From positions 1 to 36,331 of the forward strand of contig CALVSW010000002.1 in NCBI GenBank assembly GCA_944359625.1: 36,331 bases of DNA, written 5' to 3'. The stretch's first letter is position 1; the number at the start of each line of letters is the position of its first letter. Origin of the DNA: an uncultured Bacilli bacterium. Lineage in GTDB: Bacteria; Bacillota_I; Bacilli_A; RF39; UBA660. The notes under the pieces are model-generated. The model was not told where the DNA came from. It did not search any database and was given only the letters and a program-made list of their open reading frames with translations. Of the stretch, positions 1 through 7,492 are shown piece after piece. The translations under genes and the position numbers were made by a program.

Positions 1-60
1 CAACAAAGTTTCACTTTGTTGCTTATCAATTAAATAATCCGGATATCCATTTCGGATTTC
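1..60. other. Two small inverted repeats at the window edge
   Basis: Bases 1-21 form a perfect hairpin, a 9-bp stem CAACAAAGT/ACTTTGTTG with a TTC loop. A second, weaker one (ATCCG...CGGAT) follows at about 38-58. They lie downstream of the minus-strand cassette that ends at 84. They could be a terminator for leftward transcription or a structure associated with the cassette. The sequence further left is not in the window, so the role is unresolved. Confidence 0.4.
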
Positions 61-83
61 CTAACTTAAATTAACCTAAAATA

Positions 84-312
84 TTAGTCTAAATTTAACA
101 ATCTTTTACTTATCGTGACATCAGATTGCAGATTGATTACCGGACGCAAGCCATAGCCGATGGTCACCCAGCCGTAGCCGTAAGCATAGCCAGCCGCGTA
201 CTGACGGAACCCAACAGCAGAAGAGGCGCCAACGCTGAAAGAGGACGGCGACATGGACCAATAATAGCCATTTTGGTAGAGATAAGTTAAGCGATTCATA
301 TATCCGGTGGCA
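84..312 (-). other. Orphan variable-domain cassette A (5'-truncated, DGR-variable-repeat-like)
   Basis: A 71-codon minus-strand frame (84-299) encodes YLYQNGYYWSMSP, a variable stretch, then GLRPVINLQSD and a short unique tail. Homology to the four cassettes at 29.2-30.5 kb starts sharply at TTGCCACCGG (about 312 reading leftward) and runs to about 111. No ribosome binding site precedes the first ATG, and that ATG lies inside the conserved block (ATGYMNRL), so this is the 3' end of a gene without its body. The core is visibly GC-rich compared with the AT-rich neighbours. It sits just after the stop of the Met-gamma-lyase-like gene, on the same strand. The variable codons are mostly NNC/NNT. 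The fold is probably a C-type-lectin/FGE-like ligand-binding domain (inference from the C-terminal LRPV-type motif). It could be a silent donor, a remote DGR target or a dead fragment. Confidence 0.7.
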
Positions 313-317
313 AAAGA

Positions 318-1547
318 CTAATCTTGTATTTTACTAATAGCATTAGTAATTGCTATTTTACCATAATCGTATGTTATACCACCTTGAAGATAAGCTATAT
401 ATGGTTTTCTAATTGGACCATCACAACTAATTTCAATTGATGAACCTTGGGTAAAAGAACCACTTGCCATTATTATTGGATCATCATAACCTGGTGTAGC
501 TACTGGTATAGGTAAAACATTAGAATCAATTGCTGAATTAGCTTGAATTTCTTGAATAAATTTAATTAATTTTTTCTCATCATTAAATATAATACGTGTA
601 ACAATATCGTTACGTTTTTCATTATATTTTGGATGAACTTCATAACCAAAATATTCTAATAAATAACTTGCTAATATTCCCGTTTTTAAACTAGCTACAA
701 CAGCACTTGGAGCCATATATAATCCTTGTAAAAAGAAGCGATTATTACCTAATGATGGTCCTATTTCTTTTCCTTCACCAGGAGCAGTTAATCTTTCACT
801 ACATAATTTAATTAAATCACTACGACCGGCAATATAAGCTCCTGTACTAGCAATACCAGCACCTAAATTTTTTATTAAAGAACCAACTATAATATCAGCA
901 CCATATTCTAAAGGTTCTTCTGTATTTACAAATTCACAGTAACAATTATCTACCATTATAATAATATCTTTATTAATACTTTTAATGAGTTTAGATACTT
1001 TAGCTATTTTTTCTAAACTAATCGTATCACGATTAGCATAACCAACACTTCTTTGAATTTCAATAACTTTTACTTTATTTTCTTTTAAGTATTTTTCTAT
1101 CTTTTCATAATTAAAGTCATTATTAATTAAATCTATACTATCATATTTAATATCATAACTTTTTAAACTACTAGGATTATCTTTAATACCAATTACTTCA
1201 TCTAAAGTATCATAGGGTTTACCATTAATAGATAATAATAAATCTTTTGGTCTTAAAAGAGCAAATAGGGTAACTGTTAGGGCATGAGTACCACTAATTA
1301 ATTGCGGTCTTACTAAGGCATCTTCAGCTTTTAATACTTCAGCAAATACTTTTTCAATTTTATCACGACCAGTATCATTATACCCATAACCATTAGTACC
1401 AGCTAAATCATTTTCAGATACTTGATATTTTTTAAAAGCATCTAATACTTTTTTACTATTTAAAAAACCAATATTATCTAATTTAAGAAATAATTCTTGA
1501 TTATTTTTTTCAAAATCTATAACTAATTTATTAATTTTTTCATTCAT
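318..1547 (-). CDS. Methionine gamma-lyase / aluminium-resistance family PLP enzyme
   Basis: The 409-residue product matches the YnbB/Met-gamma-lyase family (often named aluminium resistance protein), cytosolic PLP-dependent enzymes of the fold-type I aminotransferase group. Visible signatures are an N-terminal GTNGYGYND block, RPQLISGTHA (substrate/PLP pocket), the aspartate block IIIMVDNCYCEF, and GSLIKNLGAG, whose lysine is the expected PLP Schiff-base residue. The length is typical for the family. The start ATG overlaps the stop of the upstream SDR gene by 4 bp (ATGA), so the two form a translationally coupled operon reading leftward. The physiological substrate is not established; in many Firmicutes this gene sits near glnA or miaA, which is not the case here. 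Confidence 0.88.
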   Translation of the reverse strand: MNEKINKLVIDFEKNNQELFLKLDNIGFLNSKKVLDAFKKYQVSENDLAGTNGYGYNDTGRDKIEKVFAEVLKAEDALVRPQLISGTHALTVTLFALLRPKDLLLSINGKPYDTLDEVIGIKDNPSSLKSYDIKYDSIDLINNDFNYEKIEKYLKENKVKVIEIQRSVGYANRDTISLEKIAKVSKLIKSINKDIIIMVDNCYCEFVNTEEPLEYGADIIVGSLIKNLGAGIASTGAYIAGRSDLIKLCSERLTAPGEGKEIGPSLGNNRFFLQGLYMAPSAVVASLKTGILASYLLEYFGYEVHPKYNEKRNDIVTRIIFNDEKKLIKFIQEIQANSAIDSNVLPIPVATPGYDDPIIMASGSFTQGSSIEISCDGPIRKPYIAYLQGGITYDYGKIAITNAISKIQD

Positions 1548-2233
1548 TTTTTACCACCATCAACTCTAATTATTGTTTTATTAATATAACTTGCATCTTT
1601 ACTTATTAAAAATTTTATAACATTTGCAATTTCTTCGGGTTTAGCAAATCTTTTTAATAAGATTTTATCTTCTTCTTGTTTTCTAAACTCTTTAGTAATA
1701 CTTTCATTCATTTTTGTATCTACCCAACCAGGAGCAACGATATTAACTCTAATATTAGGAGCCAAATAATTAGCAAAGTTATGCATTAAAGATATAATTC
1801 CAGCTTTAGAAGCATCATAATCGATACTTTCAATATATTCAGTATCTATACCATTTGTACTTGAAATAAAAATTATACTTCCATCTTTATTTATTTTATT
1901 ACTTATTAACTTAGTTAAATAATAAGTACCTATTAAATTAGTATCGATAACTTTTTTAAATTCTTCATAAGTTTTTAAATTATAATCATTATCAATAGCA
2001 ATCGCTGCATTATTGATTAAAACATCAATATTATCTAATTTATTAACTAAATTAAAAATACTATCTTTATCTTCTAAATCTAAATAATATCCAGAAACTA
2101 AATACTTACTTTCTAATCTTTCTTTTTCTTTTATATTACTTTTATAAGTAAAAATAACTTCATTATTAGAAGCTAATAATTCTACTAAAGATTTACCAAT
2201 ACCACTTGTACCACCAGTAATTAATATACGCAT
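1544..2233 (-). CDS. Short-chain dehydrogenase/reductase (FabG-like)
   Basis: Classical SDR, an NAD(P)-dependent Rossmann-fold oxidoreductase. Visible motifs are the N-terminal cofactor loop TGGTSGIG, LINNAA, the catalytic serine in ISSTNG, the YDASK catalytic Tyr/Lys pair, APGWVDT, and a C-terminal VDGGK block. I place the start at the ATG before RILITGG (2233), which is preceded by GGGATGTGAT. An upstream in-frame ATG would add 17 hydrophobic residues that overlap the promoter. About 229 residues, a normal SDR size. It is the first gene of the operon with the PLP enzyme. It could be 3-oxoacyl-ACP reductase, but no other fatty-acid genes are nearby, so the substrate is open. Confidence 0.85.
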   Translation of the reverse strand: MRILITGGTSGIGKSLVELLASNNEVIFTYKSNIKEKERLESKYLVSGYYLDLEDKDSIFNLVNKLDNIDVLINNAAIAIDNDYNLKTYEEFKKVIDTNLIGTYYLTKLISNKINKDGSIIFISSTNGIDTEYIESIDYDASKAGIISLMHNFANYLAPNIRVNIVAPGWVDTKMNESITKEFRKQEEDKILLKRFAKPEEIANVIKFLISKDASYINKTIIRVDGGKK

Positions 2234-2252
2234 AATATCACATCCCGAAAGC

Positions 2253-2281
2253 ATTATAGCAAATAATAAATAATAAAACAA
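2253..2281 (-). promoter_or_regulatory. Sigma-A-type promoter for the SDR/PLP-enzyme operon
   Basis: Reading leftward: -35 TTGTTT (2281-2276), a 17-bp spacer, and -10 TATAAT (2258-2253) preceded by TTTGC. It lies back-to-back with the PAP2 promoter. Confidence 0.7.
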
Positions 2282-2282
2282 T

Positions 2283-2310
2283 TTGCTAATTTTAAAAAGA
2301 GTGTTATACT
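2283..2310 (+). promoter_or_regulatory. Promoter for the PAP2 phosphatase gene
   Basis: -35 TTGCTA (2283-2288), a 16-bp spacer, -10 TATACT (2305-2310). Transcription would start near 2317, giving a very short leader before the ATG at 2325. This argues against starting the protein at the TTG at 2283. Confidence 0.6.
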
Positions 2311-2324
2311 TAGCATGTGATAAT

Positions 2325-2972
2325 ATGAAGAGATTACAAGAATTTTTAGAAAAGTATTTATTATGGATAATAGCATTTATTGGTTTAATTCTTTTTATGA
2401 TTATTGTCGTTAGATTAAGAAATAATACTATTCAAAGTTTTGATAATTATATATATAACCATATTAAAGAATTAATAAGTCCTAATATGACTAATATATT
2501 TAAAGTAATAACAGAATTTGGTAATGTTTATATTATGATTCCTGTTATTATATTAATACTAATATTTAGTAATGATAAAAGTTTTAAAAAATATTTTATT
2601 TATAATTTAATATCTATTTTTATATTAAATAATATCTTAAAAATTATTTTTACAAGAAGTAGACCTCTTGATATTAATTTAATTATTGAAACAGGGTATA
2701 GTTTTCCATCAGGACATTCAATGGTATCTTTTGCCTTTTATGGTTTCTTAGCTTATTTTATATATCATACTAATTTAAATCGTTATTTAAAAATATTATA
2801 TATTTTATTACTAGGATTATTAGTCTTATTAATAGGTATTTCTAGAATATATTTAGGAGTACATTATGCTTCTGATGTTTTAGGTGGTTTTGCTATATCA
2901 GCATTATATTTAGTAATATTTATTAAATATGTTTATAATAAAAATAAAGAAGAAAAGCTTAATCTAAAATAG
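2325..2972 (+). CDS. PAP2-family membrane lipid phosphatase (PgpB-like)
   Basis: A polytopic membrane protein of about 215 residues carrying the three phosphatase motifs of the PAP2/type 2 phosphatidic acid phosphatase family: a KxxxxxxRP-type motif (FTRSRPLD), PSGH (SFPSGHSM), and SRxxxxxHxxxD ([13 protein letters not shown]). About five to six hydrophobic segments are visible. Such enzymes dephosphorylate phosphatidate, phosphatidylglycerophosphate or undecaprenyl pyrophosphate on the outer face of the membrane. The exact lipid cannot be read from sequence. The start is set at the ATG before KRLQEF because the upstream in-frame TTG lies in the -35 box. Its 3' end overlaps the convergent ATPase gene by 14 bp. 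Confidence 0.85.
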   Translation: MKRLQEFLEKYLLWIIAFIGLILFMIIVVRLRNNTIQSFDNYIYNHIKELISPNMTNIFKVITEFGNVYIMIPVIILILIFSNDKSFKKYFIYNLISIFILNNILKIIFTRSRPLDINLIIETGYSFPSGHSMVSFAFYGFLAYFIYHTNLNRYLKILYILLLGLLVLLIGISRIYLGVHYASDVLGGFAISALYLVIFIKYVYNKNKEEKLNLK

Positions 2973-3870
2973 TATTTTCTTCTTTTATTATATCGGCAAA
3001 TATTTCTTTAAATTTTTCAATATCTTTTTTCTTAGAATCTTCATAAATATTTCTAGCATCTCTAATAGCATAATAGAAATGTTTAATTTTTACTTCTTTT
3101 TGATTTTCAAATAGAGCATAAGTAAAAGCATTAGATAAGATAGTTAAACATATATCAGGATAACGTGAAGATATTTCATAAACTCTTTTATATTCATCAG
3201 TCATATCTACTAAAAAAGCCATTAATTTTTCTTTAATAAAATCGGTATATGGTATTTTCAAATTCATTTGTTTTTCATATTTAGGAATAGTACCCATAAG
3301 AATTTTAATAGTAGTATCACGATCTGCTTCTAGAACATCTACTTTTTGAAATCTTCTTAAAAAAGCACGATCTTTTAAAATAAAATGTTCATATTCTTCA
3401 GTTGTTGTTGCTCCAATCATTTTAATAGTACCACGATCTAATCCAGCTTTAAATATATTAGCAAAATCCATTCCGGCTTGAGATTCACTTTTAACTAATA
3501 AATGTGTTTCATCGATAAAAACAATTGTTTTTTCTCTTTTTTCTAGTTCTTTAACAAGTAAATCAACACGAGATTCTGCTTGATTATCAATATTATATTC
3601 TCCAATTAAAGAAGTAGTATTTATTTTATATAAATCATAACCAAATAAAGCATTGGGAACCATATTATTTTTAATACGATATGCTAAACCTTCGACAATT
3701 GCAGTTTTACCTATACCAGCTTTACCAACTAGTAGGGCTGATTTTTCTGGTGTTAAAAGAATTAAAATAAGTTCTTTAATTTCTTTATCTCTACCAATAG
3801 CGGGATCAGTAATATATTCTTTAGCTACTAAGTTTTGTCCATATCTTTCTAAAATACTAACATTATTCAT
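2959..3870 (-). CDS. Stand-alone AAA+ ATPase resembling the ClpB/ClpC D1 module
   Basis: 303 residues with one AAA+ module: [10 protein letters not shown] start, Walker A GKAGIGKT (about 49-56), Walker B IVFIDE (about 116-121), sensor-1 GATTTEEY (about 153-160) and arginine-finger region RRF (about 172-174). This matches the first nucleotide-binding domain of Clp/Hsp100 unfoldases, but there is no N-terminal substrate domain, no middle domain and no D2. The usual KYRGEFEER pore-loop region is altered (GEYNIDNQ), keeping a tyrosine. It lies immediately downstream of a 64-residue membrane protein gene, and the two probably share a promoter. Function unknown. It may remodel a membrane-associated partner rather than feed a protease. 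Confidence 0.75.
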   Translation of the reverse strand: MNNVSILERYGQNLVAKEYITDPAIGRDKEIKELILILLTPEKSALLVGKAGIGKTAIVEGLAYRIKNNMVPNALFGYDLYKINTTSLIGEYNIDNQAESRVDLLVKELEKREKTIVFIDETHLLVKSESQAGMDFANIFKAGLDRGTIKMIGATTTEEYEHFILKDRAFLRRFQKVDVLEADRDTTIKILMGTIPKYEKQMNLKIPYTDFIKEKLMAFLVDMTDEYKRVYEISSRYPDICLTILSNAFTYALFENQKEVKIKHFYYAIRDARNIYEDSKKKDIEKFKEIFADIIKEENTILD

Positions 3871-3886
3871 GTTGTTACCTCCTAAA

Positions 3887-4081
3887 TTATTTATTAATTA
3901 TTTTTAATACGACAAATAGTACTATTACTATTACTGCAACTATAACAGTCATTTTAGCTGGTGTTTCACCAATTAAATTAACTAAATCTTCATAAATTTT
4001 AGTACCATTATCAATTACAAATGATTTAACGGCATCAAAAATTGTAGTTAAATCATTTTCAATTTTACTCCATGTATCCAT
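3887..4081 (-). CDS. Small single-pass membrane protein of unknown function
   Basis: 64 residues. The N-terminal two thirds are amphipathic ([20 protein letters not shown]), followed by a C-terminal hydrophobic segment (about 45-61) and a final lysine. It is preceded by a strong consensus promoter and followed after 16 bp by the AAA+ gene. Not recognised as a named family. It could be a membrane anchor or substrate of the ATPase (inference from adjacency only). Confidence 0.6.
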   Translation of the reverse strand: MDTWSKIENDLTTIFDAVKSFVIDNGTKIYEDLVNLIGETPAKMTVIVAVIVIVLFVVLKIINK

Positions 4082-4105
4082 AAATTTCTCACTTTCAATA
4101 ATTTA

Positions 4106-4134
4106 ATTATAATACATACTTGCTTTTTTGACAA
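4106..4134 (-). promoter_or_regulatory. Consensus promoter for the small membrane protein/AAA+ pair
   Basis: Reading leftward: -35 TTGTCA (4134-4129), a 17-bp spacer and -10 TATAAT (4111-4106). The same AT-rich palindromic box also contains TATAAT on the plus strand (4108-4113), which may serve the tRNA-His gene about 47 bp downstream. Confidence 0.7.
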
Positions 4135-4159
4135 ATATTTGCTATTCTAATATTGCTAT

Positions 4160-4236
4160 GGCGGAATTGGTGAAGTGGTTAACACGCCGGATTGTGGCTC
4201 CGGTATGCATGAGTTCGATCCTCATATTTCGCCCCA
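4160..4236 (+). tRNA. tRNA-His (GTG anticodon)
   Basis: The 77-nt sequence folds as a cloverleaf. Acceptor GCGGAAT pairs with ATTTCGC. Anticodon stem CCGGA/TCCGG encloses loop TTGTGGC with anticodon GTG (reads CAC/CAT). The T-arm contains GTTCGATCC. It has the histidine-specific extra G at -1 opposite C73, and CCA is encoded. The 3' end and the following terminator are duplicated at 13.76 kb and mark the island boundary. Confidence 0.95.
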
Positions 4237-4275
4237 TATTAAAATATAAATCGATTCTTAAGAGTCGATTTTTTT
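4229..4275. repeat. 47-bp direct repeat, left copy (putative att site in tRNA-His 3' end)
   Basis: Runs from TCGCCCCATATT at the tRNA 3' end through the terminator hairpin and its T7 run. An identical 47-bp copy lies at 13758-13804, just upstream of trpS. Tandem duplication of a tRNA 3' end flanking about 9.5 kb of accessory genes is the standard footprint of site-specific integration. Which copy is the ancestral one cannot be told, but the intact tRNA is on this side. Confidence 0.85.
4249..4275 (+). terminator. Rho-independent terminator of tRNA-His
   Basis: AATCGATTCTT pairs with AAGAGTCGATT (one G-T pair), followed by T7. It lies inside the direct repeat, so a second copy exists at about 13778-13804. 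Confidence 0.8.
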
Positions 4276-4301
4276 GTTTGTTAGAAAGGAATTGGTAATA
4301 T

Positions 4302-4598
4302 TTGGTAATTAAAGAGAAGTTAGAGATTAGTAGAGAATTACAAAGAAAGATAAACAATCTAGGTAAATTTAATGGTCAGAAACTAAAATTAGTGGAAGGT
4401 AGTATTATCATTGTACCCAAGACCAATATCGCCTACATTAAGCCTTATAAGTTGGAAATAGATGGCGATACATATTTAATTGTAAATGGTAAAATAAAAT
4501 GTAGGAAAACCGACAAGTTAAATTACCGATTTCCTACATTTTATTTTACCATTTACAGATACTGCTTTTTACTTGTGGTAATATGGAGGTGTTTATAA
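4302..4598 (+). CDS. Hypothetical small protein at the island edge
   Basis: A 98-codon frame with a TTG start, preceded by AAAGGA 11 bases upstream. The first 70 or so residues (LEISRELQRKINNLGKFNGQ...) look like a genuine charged protein. The C-terminal part is translated from the right arm of a large inverted repeat (4481-4557), and the last residues overlap the Shine-Dalgarno of the next gene. The natural end may therefore be displaced, and this may be the remnant of a longer gene. It does not resemble a tyrosine or serine recombinase, although it occupies the usual place of an integrase. Unknown function. Confidence 0.4.
   Translation: MVIKEKLEISRELQRKINNLGKFNGQKLKLVEGSIIIVPKTNIAYIKPYKLEIDGDTYLIVNGKIKCRKTDKLNYRFPTFYFTIYRYCFLLVVIWRCL
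4481..4557. repeat. 28-bp perfect inverted repeat with 21-nt loop
   Basis: The left arm 4481-4508 (TGTAAATGGTAAAAT...GGAAA) is exactly complementary to 4530-4557. It is far longer than a normal terminator and is not followed by a clear T-run (only a short CTTTTT a few bases on). It lies between the first island frame and the MBL gene. Possible roles are attenuator, recombination scar or regulatory RNA. Confidence 0.85.
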
Positions 4599-5497
4599 TA
4601 CTGGTAAAAATAAAATCTTTTTCTACTAATAATGGTGATATGTTTTATATTAGACATGGAAGCGACAATTTTACAATTATTGATTGCTGTATTGATGAAG
4701 AGAATAAAGAATCTATAATTGAGGAACTTAACGTTGAGAGTGAAGGAAAGAATATAACAAGATTAATATCTACACATCCTGATGATGATCATATAAAAGG
4801 TTTAAAGTATTTGACAGAAAATTACTCAATACCTAATTTTTATTGTGTTGAGAACGAAGCAACAAAAGATAAGCCTACAGATGACTTTAAGAAATATTGT
4901 GAATTAAGAGATTCGACTAAATCTTTTTATATTGATAAGGATTGTAATAGAAAATGGATGAATCAATCAAGCGATGAGCGAGGGTCTTCAGGCATAAATA
5001 TAAAATGGCCAGATACAACAAATAAATATTTTAAAAGTGCTTTACAAGAAGCAAATAATGGATCTTCGCCAAATAATATTTCTCCTATAATAACATATTC
5101 ATTAGAAAATAATATTAGTATATATTGGTTTGGGGATTTAGAAAGTGAATTTATGAACAACATTAAGGATAATGTCGAGTGGACTAGAGCAGATATTATT
5201 TTTGCATCACATCATGGTAGAAGCAGTGGAAGAATTCCAAATGAAATTTTGGAAAAAATTAAGCCTAAAATTATAATAATAGGCGAAGCTCCAAGTGAAA
5301 ATTTAGATTATTATATTGGATATGAAACAATAACTCAGAATATGGCAAAAGATATTGTTATTGTATGTGAGGGTAATACTGCTGATTTTTTTGTAGAAAA
5401 TTCAAATTACACCACTATTCCATCTAATTTAAAAACAATTTATGGCAAAACATTAACAGGATATAATTATATAGGGAGCTTAGAGTATGATGAGTAA
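4583..5497 (+). CDS. Metallo-beta-lactamase-fold protein (ComEC-C-terminal-like)
   Basis: A 304-residue predicted cytosolic hydrolase of the MBL superfamily. The metal motif is HPDDDH (65-70), an HxDxDH variant of the canonical HxHxDH in which the second histidine is an aspartate. Later ligands are a GDLE block (around 185) and ASHHGR (around 210), followed by IIIIGEAPSEN. This arrangement resembles the soluble MBL domain of ComEC/Rec2-type proteins, which act on nucleic acid or phosphodiesters, but the substrate is not known. The ATG at 4583 overlaps a good Shine-Dalgarno (GGAGGTG, 4585-4591), so translation may instead start at CTG 4601, nine bases after it. The stop overlaps the start of a four-TM gene, suggesting a coupled two-gene module. 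Confidence 0.75.
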   Translation: MEVFIILVKIKSFSTNNGDMFYIRHGSDNFTIIDCCIDEENKESIIEELNVESEGKNITRLISTHPDDDHIKGLKYLTENYSIPNFYCVENEATKDKPTDDFKKYCELRDSTKSFYIDKDCNRKWMNQSSDERGSSGINIKWPDTTNKYFKSALQEANNGSSPNNISPIITYSLENNISIYWFGDLESEFMNNIKDNVEWTRADIIFASHHGRSSGRIPNEILEKIKPKIIIIGEAPSENLDYYIGYETITQNMAKDIVIVCEGNTADFFVENSNYTTIPSNLKTIYGKTLTGYNYIGSLEYDE

Positions 5498-6086
5498 CTA
5501 TGGTTTTAGAATTAATAAATATTTAAAAGTTTCATTGGCTATTGGTATAATCGATTTATTAGTTTTTTATATAATTAATAAACTTTTCAATTGTTCTACT
5601 CCATTTTTTTTGATTATGAATAATTGGAAATACATTATATTATTTATTAGTAGCATGTTATTGATTATATATTTTTGTGATGTTTTGTTTTTTAGCAACA
5701 GAAATAAAAAATTTAAAATTCTACTAATATTAAACGAACCTTTTAAAAATTGGCAAGAATATATTGCTAAAGGAATTAATATTAGAAACAAGGATAAAAA
5801 ACTTGATTTTTATTTCAATATATATTGTAAGGTTAGAAACAAGGAAAAAATTCAAGGTATTAGAGATGATGACATTCTTATTAGAGATATTATAGTTCAT
5901 ATGAGTTTTACGAACTTAATAATAATTTTTTTCTTATTTATATTAGAAAAAATAAACTTAAAAATATATATTATATGTCTTGCTTTTTTAGTAATAATAG
6001 ATGTGTTCCTAAATATAGCATATAGACAATATTTAAAATATTATATTAGTGAAATTTATAGGGAATACCTAAACGATGATAAATAA
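5487..6086 (+). CDS. Four-TM membrane protein, partner of the MBL protein
   Basis: 199 residues with four hydrophobic segments at about 12-30, 47-69, 141-155 and 158-178. Between the second and third is a charged, predicted cytosolic loop of about 70 residues (NKDKKLDFYF...IQGIRDDDILI). The ATG overlaps the 3' end of the MBL gene by 11 bp and GGGAG lies upstream, so translation is probably coupled. No family recognised. In a defence-island setting, an enzyme plus a small membrane protein suggests an effector that perturbs the membrane, but nothing in the sequence proves it. Confidence 0.65.
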   Translation: MMSNYGFRINKYLKVSLAIGIIDLLVFYIINKLFNCSTPFFLIMNNWKYIILFISSMLLIIYFCDVLFFSNRNKKFKILLILNEPFKNWQEYIAKGINIRNKDKKLDFYFNIYCKVRNKEKIQGIRDDDILIRDIIVHMSFTNLIIIFFLFILEKINLKIYIICLAFLVIIDVFLNIAYRQYLKYYISEIYREYLNDDK

Positions 6087-6280
6087 CTTAATTATAATGA
6101 TATGTTTTGTTAGATTATAATAATAAAAAATAATTTCTCATTAATAATAGTATCAGTTATAATATAAATGAAAAAATTAGTTCTAATAGAATTGCTTTTG
6201 TGAAAGTTTAACCACTATTTAATTTGAAATGTAAATTTGATAGAATTATGCTATAATTTAAATAGTTAAGAAGTGATATA
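6087..6280 (+). promoter_or_regulatory. Intergenic region with promoter for the methylase operon
   Basis: About 195 AT-rich bases. A TATAAT box at about 6251-6256 (GCTATAATTT) lies some 25 bases upstream of the methylase start, with AGAAGTGAT as Shine-Dalgarno. A clear -35 is not visible. No hairpin terminator for the preceding gene is obvious. Confidence 0.4.
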
Positions 6281-7492
6281 ATGGCAATAGAACATATTAT
6301 TAAAGCAAAAAAAGAAAAGAATGATGAATTTTATACGCAATATCAAGATATTCAAAAGGAAATGAATGCCTATATTGAATATAATCCTGACGTATTTAAA
6401 GATAAAACTATTTTATTACCTTGTGATGATCCTGAATGGTCTAATTTCACCAAATTTTTTGCACAAAACTTTGAGAGATTTGGCTTAAAAAAATTAATTA
6501 GTACAAGTTATTCTTTAGAAAAAAAAGAAGAAAAATACAACTTTGTATATCAATTATCTTTGTTTGAAACAGAATCACCTATTTATAGACCAAAAATTTC
6601 TAGAAAACGAGGTAAAATATTTATACTTAGTCGTGACGAAAATAAATCCGGAAAAATTGATATTGAGGATTTAAAATGGGAATATTTAAATGGTGACGGA
6701 GATTTTAGGAGTGACGAAGTTAAAAAGTTAAGAGATGAGGCAGATATTATAATAACAAATCCTCCATTTAGTTTATTCATTGAATTTATTAATTGGATTT
6801 TTGAGGGTAATAAAAAGTTTATAGTCGTTGCTAATATTGGTAGTTTAACATATAAAGAGATATTTCCATTGATTAGAGATAACCGTATGTGGCTTGGAAA
6901 TGGTTTCAATGGTGGAAATGCTTATTTCAGGTTACCAAGCAATAATGTAAATTATGCCAAAGGCGTATTCGATGAAAAAACCGGATTAGTCAAGTTCAGA
7001 AATTGTTGTTGGTGTACTAATTTAGAACATGGAAAGCGCCATCAAAAATTACAATTAATGACTATGTCAGACAATTTAAAATATAGTAAACATAAAAAAA
7101 TAAAAGAATTAGGATATATAAAATACGACAATTACGATGCCATTGAAGTACCATTTACTGATGCTATTCCATCAGATTATGATGGGATGATGGGGGTTCC
7201 TTCATCTTTTTTAGAAAAATATAATCCTGAACAATTTAAAATTATTGCTTGCTCGCAAACTGGATGTCACCCAGATTCTATGGTTTTGAAAAGTTACAAA
7301 GATTACAAAGGTTTTAAGCAAAGTGGTGTTAGTACAGGAAGAACAGGAAGTACCTGTGGTCATAATCCTATGTTGCCAATAAACGATGGGATTCATGATT
7401 ATTATAAAAATGATTCGGGTGATATAGTTCAATCTGCCAATAGTAGGATATTTATTGAAAGGAATGTGAAAAAAGATGAAAACAATTCTTAG
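6281..7492 (+). CDS. EcoRI-type adenine-specific DNA methyltransferase
   Basis: 403 residues of the EcoRI methylase family (N6-adenine, SAM-dependent). The N-terminus has KNDEFYTQ, the SAM-binding region has LLPCDDPEWSNF (about 46-56), and the catalytic NPPF follows in IIITNPPFSLF (NPPF at 160-163). The C-terminal half carries family-typical blocks such as MGVPSSFLEKYNP and GCHPDSM. It would methylate adenine in a short recognition site. Its start context (AGAAGTGAT) is good. The next gene begins inside its last codons (17-bp overlap), so the two are probably co-translated. It is likely the protective partner of the DUF262-HNH nuclease, but the recognition site cannot be read from sequence. 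Confidence 0.85.
   Translation: MAIEHIIKAKKEKNDEFYTQYQDIQKEMNAYIEYNPDVFKDKTILLPCDDPEWSNFTKFFAQNFERFGLKKLISTSYSLEKKEEKYNFVYQLSLFETESPIYRPKISRKRGKIFILSRDENKSGKIDIEDLKWEYLNGDGDFRSDEVKKLRDEADIIITNPPFSLFIEFINWIFEGNKKFIVVANIGSLTYKEIFPLIRDNRMWLGNGFNGGNAYFRLPSNNVNYAKGVFDEKTGLVKFRNCCWCTNLEHGKRHQKLQLMTMSDNLKYSKHKKIKELGYIKYDNYDAIEVPFTDAIPSDYDGMMGVPSSFLEKYNPEQFKIIACSQTGCHPDSMVLKSYKDYKGFKQSGVSTGRTGSTCGHNPMLPINDGIHDYYKNDSGDIVQSANSRIFIERNVKKDENNS

Noticed and set aside
3653-3907. Plus-strand 84-codon frame inside the AAA+ gene
   Set aside because: Antisense shadow of a gene with intact Walker motifs.
4142-4357. Minus-strand 71-codon frame across the tRNA-His gene
   Set aside because: It spans a well-folded tRNA and its terminator, and has no start signal.
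4302-4598. Integrase next to the tRNA
   Set aside because: Under 100 residues, with none of the Arg...His-x-x-Arg...Tyr residues of tyrosine recombinases and no serine-recombinase motif.
5567-5791. Minus-strand 74-codon frame in the four-TM gene
   Set aside because: Antisense shadow in AT-rich membrane-protein sequence.
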